Source: Icerya purchasi | Taxonomy: Eukaryota; Arthropoda; Insecta; Hemiptera; Monophlebidae | Direction of reading: 5' to 3' | Assembly (NCBI GenBank): GCA_039619475.1 | Contig: CM077116.1 | Location: 18,101,443 to 18,165,442 of the forward strand | DNA: 64,000 nucleotides | Shown here: positions 32,500 through 45,330 of the stretch, piece by piece | Position numbering within the stretch: the first letter of the stretch is position 1 | How the letters are laid out: each line of letters opens with the position of its first letter | Notes under the pieces: model-generated | Database searches by the model: none | Told to the model about the DNA's origin: nothing | What the model saw: only the letters and a program-made list of their open reading frames with translations | Program-made: the position numbers and the translations under genes

Positions 32500-33650
32500 C
32501 GAATATGACCTAGATATGCCGCTTTTCTTTGCTTTAACCATAGTCACCAATTCCAATTCTTTATGTTTTTTCACATTCTCTGCAATACTTCTTTATTAGA
32601 AACTTCATCTACTCGCGGTATTTTTAATATTCTTCTGTATAGCTCGTAATCGGTTTATCGATGCCGCTTTTAACGTCCAAGTTTCCATCTTGTACATCAG
32701 TACTGGGAGCACATAACATTTAATTATTCGCTACCTAGTTACTAACGATAAATCTCTATTACATAGCAAGTTTCGTAGTTTTTGGAAAGCACTTTTTGCG
32801 TCTTCAATTCGGGTTTTTATGCTGCAATCAGGGTCCCATCTGTAGTTAATCCGGTATCCTAAATATTTTATTCTATTTACATATTGTATTGGCTATGTAT
32901 TTACTTTTGTTGCTTCCGAAGTTGTTGTTTCACTCTTGTTTATATTCATTTAGGTTTTGAAGTGTTCATTTTAATACCGTATTCGCGCCACACATCGTTT
33001 TATCTATTAAGTAATGTAAGTCTTTCGTACTCGTGACTGGTAACACCGCATTTAGTATTTTTTTTTGCGTTATTTATTATCGGCGCATTTACTATGTACC
33101 TTATCAGATTGATGTCTAATGCTTCCTCCTTGAAGATCTACACAGAATAAAAACTGAACAGAAACAGTGACGGAATACACATCTCTGTCGAAGTCCCTTC
33201 CTAATTTCTAGTTCTTCTGTAAGATGTTGTTTAACTTTCACTTGAGCCGACTGGTTCCAATACAGATTCATAATTATTCTTATATCGTTTCTATCTAAAT
33301 CTGTTTTTGTAACTAGGTCTAACAGCTTGTTATGTTTAAAATCATCGAAAGCCTTTTCGAAATCAATGAAGCACGCTTAAACTGATTGTTGTTGATCTAG
33401 ACATTTTTGACTTTGTACTTGTATCGCAAACAATGCCTCCCTTGTTCCACAACCGCTTCTAAATCCGAACTGTACATTACCAGTTTCCCGGTTTATTTTC
33501 ATATATATATATTCCGTTGTAGATGATTTTTAAAAGTATTTTTAATGACTCATTAGGCTTATTAATCGATATTGCTCGCCCTTCTTGATTCCCAGTCTTT
33601 TTGGAATTGGAATAAAAATGCATTTCAAGTAATCTAGATATGGCTAAATG
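32500..33650 (-). pseudogene. decayed endonuclease-RT non-LTR retrotransposon (same family as 19.75-21.7 kb)
   Basis: On the minus strand broken frames give, in order, GNVQFGFRSGCGTREALFAI (near 33450), FIDFEKAFDDFKHNKLLDLV (near 33370), NDIRIIMNLYWNQSAQVKVK, ELEIRKGLRQ, then DCSIKTRIEDAKSAFQKLRN and a YVLPVLMYKMETWTLKAA segment (near 32700). This is the palm and thumb region of insect endonuclease-RT elements; the catalytic YADD-type segment is not readable. Numerous stops. The 5' end is truncated near 33650. Orientation is opposite to the candidate host transcript. Confidence 0.75.
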
Positions 33651-34445
33651 TGTTTAAGTTTTATGTAATTCTTCACCTCTTCTGACGCACATATATCTTA
33701 TTAGTAGTTGGAAAATTGAAAGTCGTTAATTGTTTTTTTAACCGTTATAATTTTAGTGCGGTGTAAAATTACTTGAAATAATTTCACTATATAATATACA
33801 TTTATGTAAATATATGTGTAAAACCGATAGCTTAGGAACACTACTGAATTCTCAGATGATAATTCTGCAATAGTTAAGAGTAAAAGTCAGCCGACTGCGT
33901 CAATATTAAAAAAAAAAAAAAAAAATTGTCTTTGTTTTTTTATTTAGGTGTCATATACTACAACTCAGGTCAGAGGCACCCGGGCTATTTTGTTAAATGA
34001 GCGGATACATATTTGTTGTTTTCAAAAAAACTGAATTATCTTTTTAAGTTTATCAGAAAGTGCCGTGTGTATTGAAATGTGATTAAGGTGATATTTCCAG
34101 TGTAGTATGCACTTTATTAGTACATATGTGTTTGACTGTTATTAGAGGCTCATGTCCGGCGTAGCGTCATATCGGATGTGTTTTTTTTTTTTTTTTAGTA
34201 TGTAATTATGAGTTAATCGATATGTTCAATTCATAGCCAAGTTATTACAACCTCATCGCGTCGCGATAGAATGATTGTTTTTCATGGAGCCGTGTTTGAC
34301 TTGATATTTCAGAGTTTGTTCAAGTGGAAATGCGCTTTCAGTATAAATGGACCGTGAAATAGATTTTTGATGTTGCGTATTTGGTCTTGTATTTGGATTG
34401 AAATTTCTGGTACTGGAAACATCTTCGTTGTTTCTTAATTAATTT
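33651..34445. other. AT-rich DNA without recognised features
   Basis: Long A- and T-runs at 33909-33925 and 34182-34197. No gene supported. Confidence 0.4.
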
Positions 34446-34502
34446 ATGGCTAGCAATTACGGCTAGCAATTACGGCTAGCAATTACGGCTAGCAATTACG
34501 GC
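34446..34502 (+). repeat. 13-bp minisatellite GGCTAGCAATTAC, four copies
   Basis: Four exact head-to-tail copies. The unit length equals that of the minisatellite at 29.45 kb but the sequence is unrelated. Confidence 0.9.
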
Positions 34503-34667
34503 TTAAATTTATATTTCGAAACGGGCATTTATACCGATTTTTCGTAACTTTTTTCGTAGTCTTTTTCCTTGCCCTTTTTGTAACATTTTTCACGTTACTC
34601 CTAGCGGAAGAATGACGTTGTCATTATTATATACGTATCTTGACTTCACAATCCCCAACACTTGGTC
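34503..34667. other. AT-rich spacer
   Basis: Nothing recognised. Confidence 0.4.
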
Positions 34668-34920
34668 AACGTTACGATAGTCTAGTTGCTAGAGTACTCG
34701 ACTTCCGTTACGCATGTCTTGAGTTCGATCCCGGCCGAGGACAGAAATCATTACAGAAATTATCATAAAAATAATTAAATAAACGCCAATAGTCACATAG
34801 TAGGCATTGGAAAACCACCGCGTATATCACCATACGCGCACTAGTTGTATAGAGCCGGCACTCGCGGGACATTTCTAATGTGATAACAAGCGATTGCAAT
34901 CAGTTCCGAGTATAGTTTTG
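34668..34920 (+). mobile_element. tRNA-derived SINE-like element
   Basis: A box-like TAGTCTAGTTGCTAGAGTA (34679-34697) and B box-like GAGTTCGATCC (34721-34731) are spaced as in a tRNA promoter. The ends do not fold into an acceptor stem, so this is not a functional tRNA gene. About 190 bp of non-tRNA sequence follows. No A-tail or target duplication was found, and no second copy in this window. Confidence 0.45.
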
Positions 34921-37900
34921 CGTCTACATTACTGTTGCATGTTAACTATTACCATGTAAATTTGGCAGCAGGTATAAAATTTATCTCCCAATTTGGCTGG
35001 CCAGCACGAGAAATTAGGCCAACTGATTAGCTCGGGGAATTACCTACATCGAGCAGTGAATCGAAGTGGTCATGATATAGAAACTCGCATCTTTGGATGA
35101 AGCCCGGAACCCTTAAATGAATAGTATTCTATAATTCTTACGGAAAGGTTTAATTGACTGTGTGCCATTTTTAAACGTTACATGGAATAATCGATGCAAA
35201 AAAAAATACGTGAAAACGTTTCGATGTAAACACTTTCACACTATTTTTCGTATTACCGTCGACGTTAAAAGAACACAAACTATTAATGCATATTAATGAC
35301 TTCATTATTTTTATGCTCCGAGTAACATGTTATATCGAATAAATGTGACGCTTTTATGCAACAAAAATGGCAACAGAGATGATAACGGAAGTGAAATGAC
35401 AATTAGAATTTTCTACGCGAGTCGTAAATTAATTAATTAAAACCGATTCTTCTACAAGAATTATGGAAGATTACCATCGCATTTATGATCAATTCCGAAG
35501 GATAATGTGTCATTCTTACGCTGACAATAACAAGAAAACCCCATTACGAAATCCTATTCCGGCTTCGTATTTATAAGACGGTTATTTTTTATCAGCATTA
35601 AAACACGCGATTATTTTGTGCAAAATTAATTAGAATCTCGAACTTTCTGCCAGAATATTGTGGCTATTTCTAAGTGTCAGTAAGTTGTCAAAATATACTT
35701 AACACCGTTACGAACGCCGTTCGTTTCGATGAGAATAGTGAAAAGAATTTTACACAAAATTCTTTCGTATTACAATATCTTACACGATTTATAAAATTTA
35801 AAAGAAAAAAAAAATTATTTCCGGACACTCGTCTCCTCTGTTAGTTACCGAACACTTGGTAAAATTAAAAAAATCAAATTAAAAATCTTTAGAAACATAT
35901 ATAATAATCAGTTCGTTTTTTGTTTTTAGTTTTTTTTTTTTTCGTTTTAGGCTCGCTTCATCGTTTAGCTAATTTTTTAAAGAGAGTATTTCTATCGCGG
36001 AGGATTAGTTTCTTAATAATAATGCAGTTTGTAAGGGCTTTTTTCACTAAAATTGAAATTAAAATTATTACTAAAAATACTGTTTGACGTATCGAACACG
36101 TGGTCCTCCGTCATTAGAAATCAAAATATAAAACTAATTCGATTATTTCGGTCGACTTCGACTGCGTAGGTTATATTTTTGCTCCTTTTCCCCGAGACTG
36201 GAACTGGAAGGTATATTATCGCTGATTTTAATTACTCGTGGATCTTCCGAGGTGTTAATAATACTCGTCGACTTCATAGATTCCCGTGAAGTTCCTGACA
36301 ACTACCCGTGTTTTGTGTAGGTACATTTTTTTTTTTTTTGTCTTTATTGTCTATTAATCTTCTTTTTAATATACTGATAAGGGGCCTGCAAGACGAACTC
36401 AGTTGCAAACGCGTTTTTTCTTGAAATTATTATTAATTACGATTTCAATGGCTTTTCCAACTTGTCTATTTTTATGTGTCGATTATTTTTCGCTGAAACG
36501 TGCGGTTTGCCAAAATTTAATATGGGACTGCTTCGCGTTCTGCTAACGCTGACTTTTCTGCACGCTTATGTGTACAGTCCGCTTTACTAATAGTTCCACG
36601 TTCGATATTTATTGCGCAAGAAATCAAACGCACGAAGTACTAATCAACAAATTGTTAACTTTTACGCCAGTGTTAAACACTGGTTGAATATTGCTTTCGC
36701 TGAGAATTCTCCGAATTTCATACGTCACTGTTTTTTTTTTTATATGGAGCAAGCAAATTGAACCGTCAATCCGTTGCTCTGTATTTATTTTTTGATACGG
36801 AACAATTCGTAATTGGCGCTCTGTAAAAATTCAGTTTTCCGCTATCACAGGAATATATATATATATATATATATACAATCTGAGGAGGTGGTACCATTAA
36901 GGACTATTTTTTTCTTCACTTCGTGAAAACTGCTCAAAATAAAAAAAATTATATTACGTCTTTTATTTACGCTAATATCAAGCGATACGATTATAACAAA
37001 GTAATGATAACTGTCCATTCCTTTTTTCCCCTGATTCAAAGGAAAAATAAAGCAAATTATTTTCATTTTTACGGTAGAGTTCATCTGTATTTTCGGGCTT
37101 TTATTTTATATCATTTTTCAAGTGTTTCGGACGGGTTTTGTTATAGCTACGAATCGTTAATATTTTAAAAGTGGTCGAGATGTCATGTAGGTTTTCAAAG
37201 GAAATTGGAATCTGCACCGTCAAATTTTGTTAAGTCTGCAAAGATTCAAATCAATAGGAAACCGGTGAAGGAAAACCGGTTGCAAGATTCAAACAGTAAC
37301 GGAGAAGGAAATAAAAGTGTGTTAATAGCGCGCGAACTGTACAAAGTTAATAACGTGATTTAGAATAACTTTTATCATACCGGAGAGACGGTCATTCTAT
37401 AATATTGAGAGTTTCAACGCGGTCTACTAGATTTTTGTCAGATTGCGCTGAAACTTTCGGCAGCGCTATACAGTGGCCATCTTTTTCACCATACATTTTA
37501 GCTTTATTTCGTTGCAGTTATAACATTTCTTTACGAAAACAACTGTATAGCAAAGCGATATTGGCATCGGGCTTTGACTTGCTTAATATGCGTGTCAAAA
37601 ACCCGAATGGAATTTAAATTTCTCGGCTGCGAATGATTAATAATTTACGATTTTAACGTCGGTTGAACGTTAATTATACACGATCTTGTAGATCGTATTG
37701 AAATATTAACAATGGTTTACCACTAATACTCGCCCTTTAAATATATATATATATATATATATAGGTGTATAAAAAAAAAATTAAAGATTGTGTTCGAGGT
37801 AATTAGGATTTTGTTACCGGGTGTGTTAATTTTTAATTTAAAACCGAGTAGGAAGTATTTGTATTCGGATGAAATAGAGAACGCGGCGAAATAGGCGGTG

Positions 37901-38539
37901 GCACGAGATTCGAAAACGCCTCAAATTGCTAGCAATGTAGAGAAATTGGTTTTTCTTTATTTTTTAAATACACAGAAAGATCGCTTGAACTCCGCCGAAA
38001 ATTGTTGCGTATCAGTGCTCTCGCTGAGGTGTACGATGCCAGAGGAAGAAGTTAAAGGTTCAGAATGTTGCATGTAGAGGAAAAATGAGGCGTAATCTGT
38101 CGGCAACCTAATCTTAGGTTTTTTTGGATTACTTAATAAGATTTGAAGCGGGAAAAAGATATTTAGCAATCGAAGACAAGGAAGATGTCGGATGATGGAT
38201 GGATCGAGCTGGAGGAAAAAGGAAAACTAGATTTTATCGATATTGAAGAAATCGTCTCCCGGGAGTTCCGAGAAAAATGTTTACGCTCGCGTAAATTATA
38301 TATTTTTTCCGTTGTTACAGCCTTTAATAATTACGCACTCTTTGTGCGCATTAATGAAGAGAGCATTGTAATTTTGATATCTCATCTATCGATAAAAAAT
38401 TCTAAAATGTTACGAAATATCGAAAAGAAGGGGAAAAATGTTTTTTTTTTTTTTGTTTTATTGGGTTTGGTCAGCGAGGACGTGAGCTCCAATAAATGGA
38501 AAGGAGGAGAAAATAAATTTATATTATTATGCGCTTAAG
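34921..38539. other. long gene-free stretch
   Basis: Contains (TA)n tracts at 36852-36875 and 37741-37762 and scattered homopolymer runs. A 117-codon frame (38185-38538) starts with an acidic N-terminus but degrades into a poly-Phe run over a T-tract, and I do not accept it as a gene. Confidence 0.45.
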
Positions 38540-39120
38540 GATAGAGGATAAAAATAATGCGAGCATAGGAATAACTGCAACAGAGGGAAACGAGGGAATA
38601 CAAGCAGTATTATAAGTATTAGAGATATTAAGTTTTAATAGAGAAGGCCATAACATTCAAATAAAACGTGGTCAGCATCGCAAGGAAAGTATTATGGTGA
38701 ATGAAAGTGCAGAATGAAGTAGATATAGATAAAAACCGAAAAAGTGATTCAGAAAAGAGACTATGATTAAAGCGAAGGAGGCAAATAGCAGTGATTGTAG
38801 AGAGCGTTTAAGAGGGAGCAAGTATCAAGAAATCCATGGATGAAGTTGCAGAGATGGCTGCATGGAGAGGTTAAATAGAGGCAGGATTAGAATAACAGTG
38901 GAGGGATAATTTGGAATGAGCGATGGAGGAAACAAGAGCAATATTATGAGCTGAAAATACGCCCAAAGATGCGCTCTTGGAAATAGAGGATTAAATCGAA
39001 CAGATATGAAAGGAAAAACGAACCTGAAAGCAAAATTACCGACCTGATGGCTAGAATAACAAAGAGCGGACGAACTTGAAACTAATCCGTAGAAAGTACA
39101 AGCAGCTCAGGAATCTACGA
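38540..39120 (-). pseudogene. 3' end of an I/R1-like LINE (RNase H and zinc region), heavily decayed
   Basis: On the minus strand the last segment reads CDADHVLFECYGLSLLKLN and then IPSFPSVAVIPMLALFLSSI before a stop. It lines up with the C-terminus of the better preserved plus-strand copy at 50.9-52.2 kb (CDANHILLECPSISSERAI and FPSPLVIPLLASFVCSI). Upstream fragments correspond to the region between RNase H and the zinc motif. Several frame breaks. Confidence 0.6.
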
Positions 39121-42100
39121 AAACTTTCTTTTTAGGCTTCGTATACCTGTTGCGAAAGAATTTTTCCATCAGTCAGTAATCGAGTTTTTCAAAAGATCGC
39201 TGCGTATTTTTCAACGTCGACGAGGTATATTAAGATTGTTTTTTATCGCGTTTAGTTTAAGCGGCATATGCTTTGTTTGTTTGTTTTTTTTTTTGTATGA
39301 AAAAAGCGTTCATTACGACATGTTTTGTGATGAGAAAAAGTCACAATTGTGTACGGAGTGTTTTTTTGTGCTACAAGAAAAACTACTTAATGAAAAATGT
39401 TCACGCGTTTGTGATTTTGTGGCTATTCCAGTAGATATGCCGATATGTATAATAATAATAGAGTAATTAGCTTATAGTCGGACGTTGATATTATATTCTG
39501 TACGTAATATTTATACAATAAACGATAATAAGTGTTTGGACAACCACAATATAGACCTCGTGGGACCCGTTACAGTTATTTCAAAAAAAAAATTTACAAG
39601 GATAATAGTTTAAAAGAGAAACGGTTGGCTTTAGAACGACGTATTAATTCGTTACATTATTAAATAAATGAAATGTTTTCACGCGCTTCATTCGTCATAT
39701 ATTATACGCTATAAAAGTTAACAGATCAATACAATTGTATTTTTGAAATATTTAAATATTATTTAGAAAGATATATTATCCAACATTGATAAAACACACG
39801 TTAACAAAAAGTACCGAATCTTCCTTAAGGGTCTTTTTTGATTTGAAGTCTGATAAAATTAGTGTCACTGCTCTCGTATAGGGGAGGTAGCCGAAATAGA
39901 AGTTGACGGAGAAAAATCATACGAGTCGCCTTGTTACGATGCCCAGTAATTGAGTGATTTCGAAGAAGAGGAAAAAATTGTACATCATTATGCAATCGCA
40001 AAATATTCTATGAAAAGTAATTTGAAACACTTGTTGCCTTTGGAAAAGAAACGGAACAATTTCTTATGCTGCTTTTACACGGAACGCTAATTTTTAAAAA
40101 TAAAATAAAAAAAGAAAAAAACCGTTTATTACTATATCGTCGACATTTACAGCAAAAAGTCTGTTGTATTTTTATACAAAAATCTTTCGACAACTATAAC
40201 AATTTGAGGCAACCAATATAAACCCTATGTACTGCGCTTGTGTACATGAGTATAGGTGTTTAATTTCAATAAATACACATTTTGTGTATGCGTACAATTT
40301 TTTTATCAGAGCTCTTGTGGTAGACGTTTGTCCCTCGAACGATGATCAGTACTTCAATGAGAATACCAGTTCGTAAAGTCTTCGAGGCGCGAACATATTT
40401 ATTACCAGCGAAATTCCGCATTCCCCCACATTTAATTAATTATAAAGAGATACAAAAAAAAAGAAAATGTTTTTTTCTATTTTAATTTACTAGTGTTCGC
40501 CCACTCGTCAAAATTCGACCAAAATTGTTATATTAAAAATTTAAGGAAAACATATGAATTTGCATATTTCCAAAAATTTTTTGTTTTCTGCTCTTATACA
40601 CATTCGTTCATTGTATATCTGAGAATATACACTTTTACATGTACTTACAATACAAAGCAGTTCAGTACCCCCCTTTTAATTGAATAAAATATACAATAAA
40701 ATAAGGGGTAAATCATAATTTAAAAACCCTCATTTATCGGATATCAAATGACACCCTAAGTTTTCAATATAATGATGACTATTAAGAAAAATGAAAACAT
40801 TTTAATAAGAGCAGATTTACTGGCTATAGCGATTTTATTTTTTTCATTTCTTGTATTCCTTTTTTTTCATTTAAATAAGAAAAACGAAAATAATTGTTTC
40901 CAAAATGTTGTGTACCGATAACACTAAAGATCGTAAATAGCTACTAAACGGGGAGGGAAAAAAAAGGCAAACAAGATCTGTTAATAAACAAAGGAGAAAA
41001 AGGTATTTTGTCTTTGCCTATTTGTATATAGATTTACCATCTATCGCTAAATTTTGCCGGATAATCTGTTTTTCTTATCACTTTGATGAAATTAACATCA
41101 GTGATTTTAATAATAAACATATAAACAAGCCTAAATGAAACCATTTCCATTAGGTGGAAAACGAAGAGATATTGCACAAATGGACTTCTTCCACGTTCTA
41201 AATACACATACATATATTTCCATTGTTAACATACCTAGGGAAGAGACAATAAGTGTCCGAAGGGTTGACACGCAATGTTCGACTGTAAAAAAAGAGCGGT
41301 TTTAGTTTAGCGAAATACAACGAGCACATCAGCGCGTAACACAACACCCTGTACGGATAAATCGATTATAGTAATTAAAATTTTTTGCCGAAGCAATTAT
41401 CTTCGGATTCAAATTAATTACGAATAGGGCGTAATACGCGAAATGAAAAAGTCAGGAAATTCTCGAAAAGGCCGTTTCAGCGAATGAAAAAGTAACCCTC
41501 ACGGTAATCTTTGGCCTGTTTTCGATATTATAGAAAGCGTTCGCTGTTAATTGCCATGTCGCGAAACGTTTAATTTATTTCCCCGTTCCTAAATTAATTT
41601 TTGTCGCGTCGGCTAATGGTAACATGACGCTTCCGACCTCATCTCAACCAGTACAAAGCAATTTCACTCGTAATTTCCGGACCACGGAATGCTAATTTCA
41701 TAATACGACTAGTTTGTTATTCGTTTATGAAATCGCTGAATTTTATTCTTTTTTTGTTTTTGTAAAGTTCAGAGCTTTATGAAATATTTAATTAAATAGA
41801 AATATGTATGTGTATAGCGTTGCAATTGTTTAAATGATGTAAATTATTACCCGGTACACTAGGTTTTTTTTTTTTTTTTTTTTTTTTTTGGCTGTTTTTA
41901 CTTCAATTATATTTTCAACTTTAGAAGCCATTTTTAAACGGCCGATCGATTATTTTCAAACTACTATCAACGATAATGTAATTTCGGTAATGCCTACCAA
42001 ATGAACACTCATTTCGTTTTCATATTGTCCGATGTGCTCAAGATTACTTCTAGTTGTTTCATAATTCGCTATTTATGATAAACGATTGAATTACCTGGAC

Positions 42101-42469
42101 TGGTCTCGATGATGACTCATGCTTTCTGCGAGCTTTTCAAACCGGTGGTATAACAACCCTTTTCGTTGACTTGTTTCTTTATACGCCCGATTCCTAAATC
42201 GTCCTTATTTCATTTCTCGATCTAAGTAAGTCAACTATTCCGCTTATCCACTCGAAAATATATTGTAGCAACATTTTCGGTACGTATTCGTTTTTTTTGC
42301 CCCTTTATATCTGCATACAATCTGTTCAGTTGAACAATAAATAGCAATGTTATTTTATGTAAACCATGGTGGAGCGCTTCCCCCCAGTGGTTTCCGTATT
42401 TGTATGTACGTTATTTATTGGATTATGTTGAGCTATACAAATTAATGACTACGGACGAAATTACAGTTC
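39121..42469. other. long gene-free stretch
   Basis: No coding exon, RNA gene or transposon is recognised. A 28-bp T-run lies near 41863-41889. Confidence 0.45.
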
Positions 42470-43070
42470 AACTAATGTGTCGTTTCAATCGTCTGAATCG
42501 TACGCTATTCTATAAAAGATTAGCTGCTAGCGGATTGATGTGGTTCCCAAGTCGATGAAAGTATCTTCTAGCAAAGGTTGCAATTACTTCTTTAACCGTC
42601 GGAATGCATAGGCCTTTGTGTATATCATCATTACGGACAAACCATGGTGCCACCAAAATATCTCGTAGGACACTGAAATCTTTCTATAATTTTAAGATTT
42701 GAAATACTTGTCGTTCCCCAGATTTGAATACCGCATGTCCACGCAGGTTCTAAGATTGCCCTAGATAGTAGCACTTTATTTTCAACCGATAAAGATGAAT
42801 TTTTGTTCATTAACCGATACATGTTGCGGTATTTGATATCTAGCTGCTTTCGTTTTGCAATAATATGATTCTTGAAGGTGAGCCGTTGGTCAAGATGTAA
42901 CCCGAGATATTTCACAGCACACGTGAGTTGGGAATTGTCTGCCCATTCAGCTGGATCGGCAAATTTTGCCCTTTATTTAAGGTGTAAACAAAAACTGTTT
43001 TGACTTTGATTCGTTAACTGCCATTGTTTAAGCCATTTCTCCACATATAGCGGATGAGGTACGTATTCTA
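42470..43070 (-). pseudogene. Jockey-like LINE, 3' fragment of the RT ORF
   Basis: Minus-strand frame with KYLGLHLDQRLTFKNHIIAK, KQLDIKYRNMYRLM, PAWTCGIQIWG and a downstream NHINPLAANLL tail. These match the thumb and post-RT region of Jockey-clade ORF2 and the copy at 54.66-56.66 kb (KYLGIHLDRKLTWQKHIIQK). The catalytic FADD box lies further upstream and is missing, so this is a 5'-truncated insertion of about 600 bp. Frame breaks at about 42915 and near the end. Confidence 0.75.
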
Positions 43071-43751
43071 ACTTTGCAGCTTGATTTCTCCTGTTAGCTT
43101 AATCCGACCCTATACGCGTCTTTTTATTTCCATATAATTCGCTGTACATAATTCCACCGATACGTAAGCAAATTAACAGACCCGATACAACATCTTTTTC
43201 TGTGCCTAACCTATATCGTTCCACTGATCTGCCTACCTATCATTTCGCAACCATTTTTCTATTTTCTTATACACCTATATACCGAGCATTATCAATTTCG
43301 CTATTTAATAATTCTGCGCGTTTCTCTTTTTACGTATCCAAGGATAGCGAATTTAATCCTGGTTCATACATTTACACGATTTTCGATTAGATATTACATT
43401 TAACCCTCTACATAATATTCGCGAAAAAAAATTAATTCCTCGCGACTGTGTTAAAGGGATCTAGCTTATTTTTGTATCATTTTATTCTTTTATTCTTCTC
43501 GATAACTCCACCGGATTTAGAAGAGCACTGACACAACTGCCAAGACCAACACATTGACTAGGTACAAAAACTTAATCATCCAAGCTCTGTTTGTTAAGCC
43601 GTTAGAAATCGAACATTAGAAATAAAGGAAATTCATCGTTTGCGTAAATATTTCGGTTTATATTGTTTTTTTTTTGTTTTTTTTTTTTTTTTAATTTTTT
43701 TGGGCGCGCCAGCGGCATTGACCCAACAACAACAGAAATTAAGGAAGGGGT
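43071..43751. other. gene-free stretch
   Basis: A long T-run near 43665-43700 lies just beyond the 3' end of the minus-strand LINE fragment that follows and may be its A-tail. Confidence 0.45.
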
Positions 43752-44120
43752 TAAATAAAAAGACGATTAGAAATAGAGCTTAGGAAAGATTGGAGTACAG
43801 GGATTATATCTGGAGATGGAAAGGAAAGGACAAAAGAAGAATTATACGGAGCAGGAAGACCCAGTGCCAAGATTTTCGAGTACAAAACAGAGCGCTCGGA
43901 ATCAAGGGCAGGGCATTCAAAGAAGATGTGGTTTGCATCACATATGAGAGGAGAGATGGAATTATGAAGGGGACAATCGGGAGAAGGGGACAGGGAAAAA
44001 CGAAAACGTGAAGAGGGTAGAAGTGAGTGATTAATACGCAGTCTGATTAAGGAAATGATCGCGGAGCGTTGATAAGAATAGGATTGAAACCACGGCTGGG
44101 AAGAGGGAACCGGTTGAATT
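43752..44120 (-). pseudogene. 3' end of an I/R1-like LINE
   Basis: The minus-strand reading gives YSYQRSAIISLIRLRINHSL (frame shifts within), ICDANHIFFECPALDSERSV, LYSKILALGLPAPYNSS and SFPSPDIIPVLQSFLSSI. It is collinear with the C-terminus of the element at 50.9-52.2 kb. It keeps the cysteine and histidine residues of the terminal zinc-like motif. The T-rich block at 43665-43700 (A-tail on this strand) supports a retrotransposed 3' end. Confidence 0.7.
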
Positions 44121-44480
44121 TGACTGGTGCTTACGTCTGATAATTTAAATAAAAAAAAACCAAAAAAAAAACTGCAGTCATCAAATTACCACTGGCGCAT
44201 TCAAACAAGGAATAATATGTACATGGACGTTGCAATATACTTTTTACGACTCCGGATTTCAACATTCAATTTAAAAAATGCAAAAAATAAAAAGAGACCA
44301 AATTTTAAAAATAAAAACGAAATCGCACAAACAAGATGTATTCAGCGTCACGGAGAAAGTGAGATGAAGAAAAAGAATACAAGTGAAAACGGCCGATAAA
44401 AGAAAAACAATGTATTGCCGATTGAAAACCGTTAAAAAATCCACCGTTGAATGTGAATGAATGAGCCTGCGAATAAAATT
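44121..44480. other. A-rich spacer
   Basis: A-rich, Lys/Asn-coding by composition. No gene. Confidence 0.4.
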
Positions 44481-45262
44481 ATTCGCAACAGATTAATTTG
44501 TTACGAATAAAAGATAAATAATTGGTTTTATACGAAGAACCGGATGAGATAGCTCGCAAAAGAACACTTTCATAATCGGACATTATAAAGATCTTGTGAA
44601 ATGAGAGAGAAAGAGAGAAGGAAAGGTAAAGTCCCACTCCCCCCTTACATGTCAACCTCGAATTGCATTCCACTAAGGAGTGCTGGTATCCTGAGCTGAA
44701 ATTGGTATCTTTTGAAACCGTGGCCTGGACAGGTTACTTTAGTCTAGTACAAATACGTGAGCAATTTCCGAAATAATTTTTTATCGACTTCATTTAATTA
44801 TAAGCAAATTTTGTTTTTCCTATTTTAGTCTATATAAAACACCTCATATGACATTTAATTTACTTTTAAAATAACGTTTTTTTAAATTTTTTAAATGACT
44901 TCTGTTATGCGCGTTATTATTTTAAAGCGATTAAAATACTGCCGAGAAGTTCGTTGACTTCAGAAGCACAAAGACTGATCGGTTGGAGGGGATATGTGAT
45001 TTAGAGAAAAAGTCATTTATCGTACGTTGACGGTTTCGCAGTCGTTACAAATTCCACTTCTCATACGGATAAAATGCACTCCGATTCCCGAAAATGCATC
45101 ATCTTATATATTACAGTTGTCACATGTGAAGTATCACCGACTGTGAACGGGTAAAATTTTTGTCTTTTCTCTGTTATTTTTACGTAGGCGAGACAGCATT
45201 GTCGGCCAAAAGGTCAGCTGATTCGATTTTACGTTCCTCTCTGAGTAAGGCTCTTCTATTTC
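44481..45262 (+). repeat. ~780-bp dispersed repeat, copy 2, with internal TATA box
   Basis: Partner of 18639-19484, roughly 80 percent alike by eye with several small indels. TATATAAAACACCT is conserved at 44831. The 3' boundary is immediately followed by unrelated DNA and a (TA)n tract (45294-45328). Confidence 0.8.
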
Positions 45263-45291
45263 ACTTTCCGTACCTTTACCATATCATCAGT

Positions 45292-45330
<39 letters not shown>

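Noticed and set aside
34668..34740. Functional tRNA gene
   Set aside because: A/B boxes are present but the 5' and 3' ends do not pair as an acceptor stem.
38185..38538. 117-codon frame with an acidic start
   Set aside because: Ends in a poly-Phe run over a T-tract, with no splice or family evidence.
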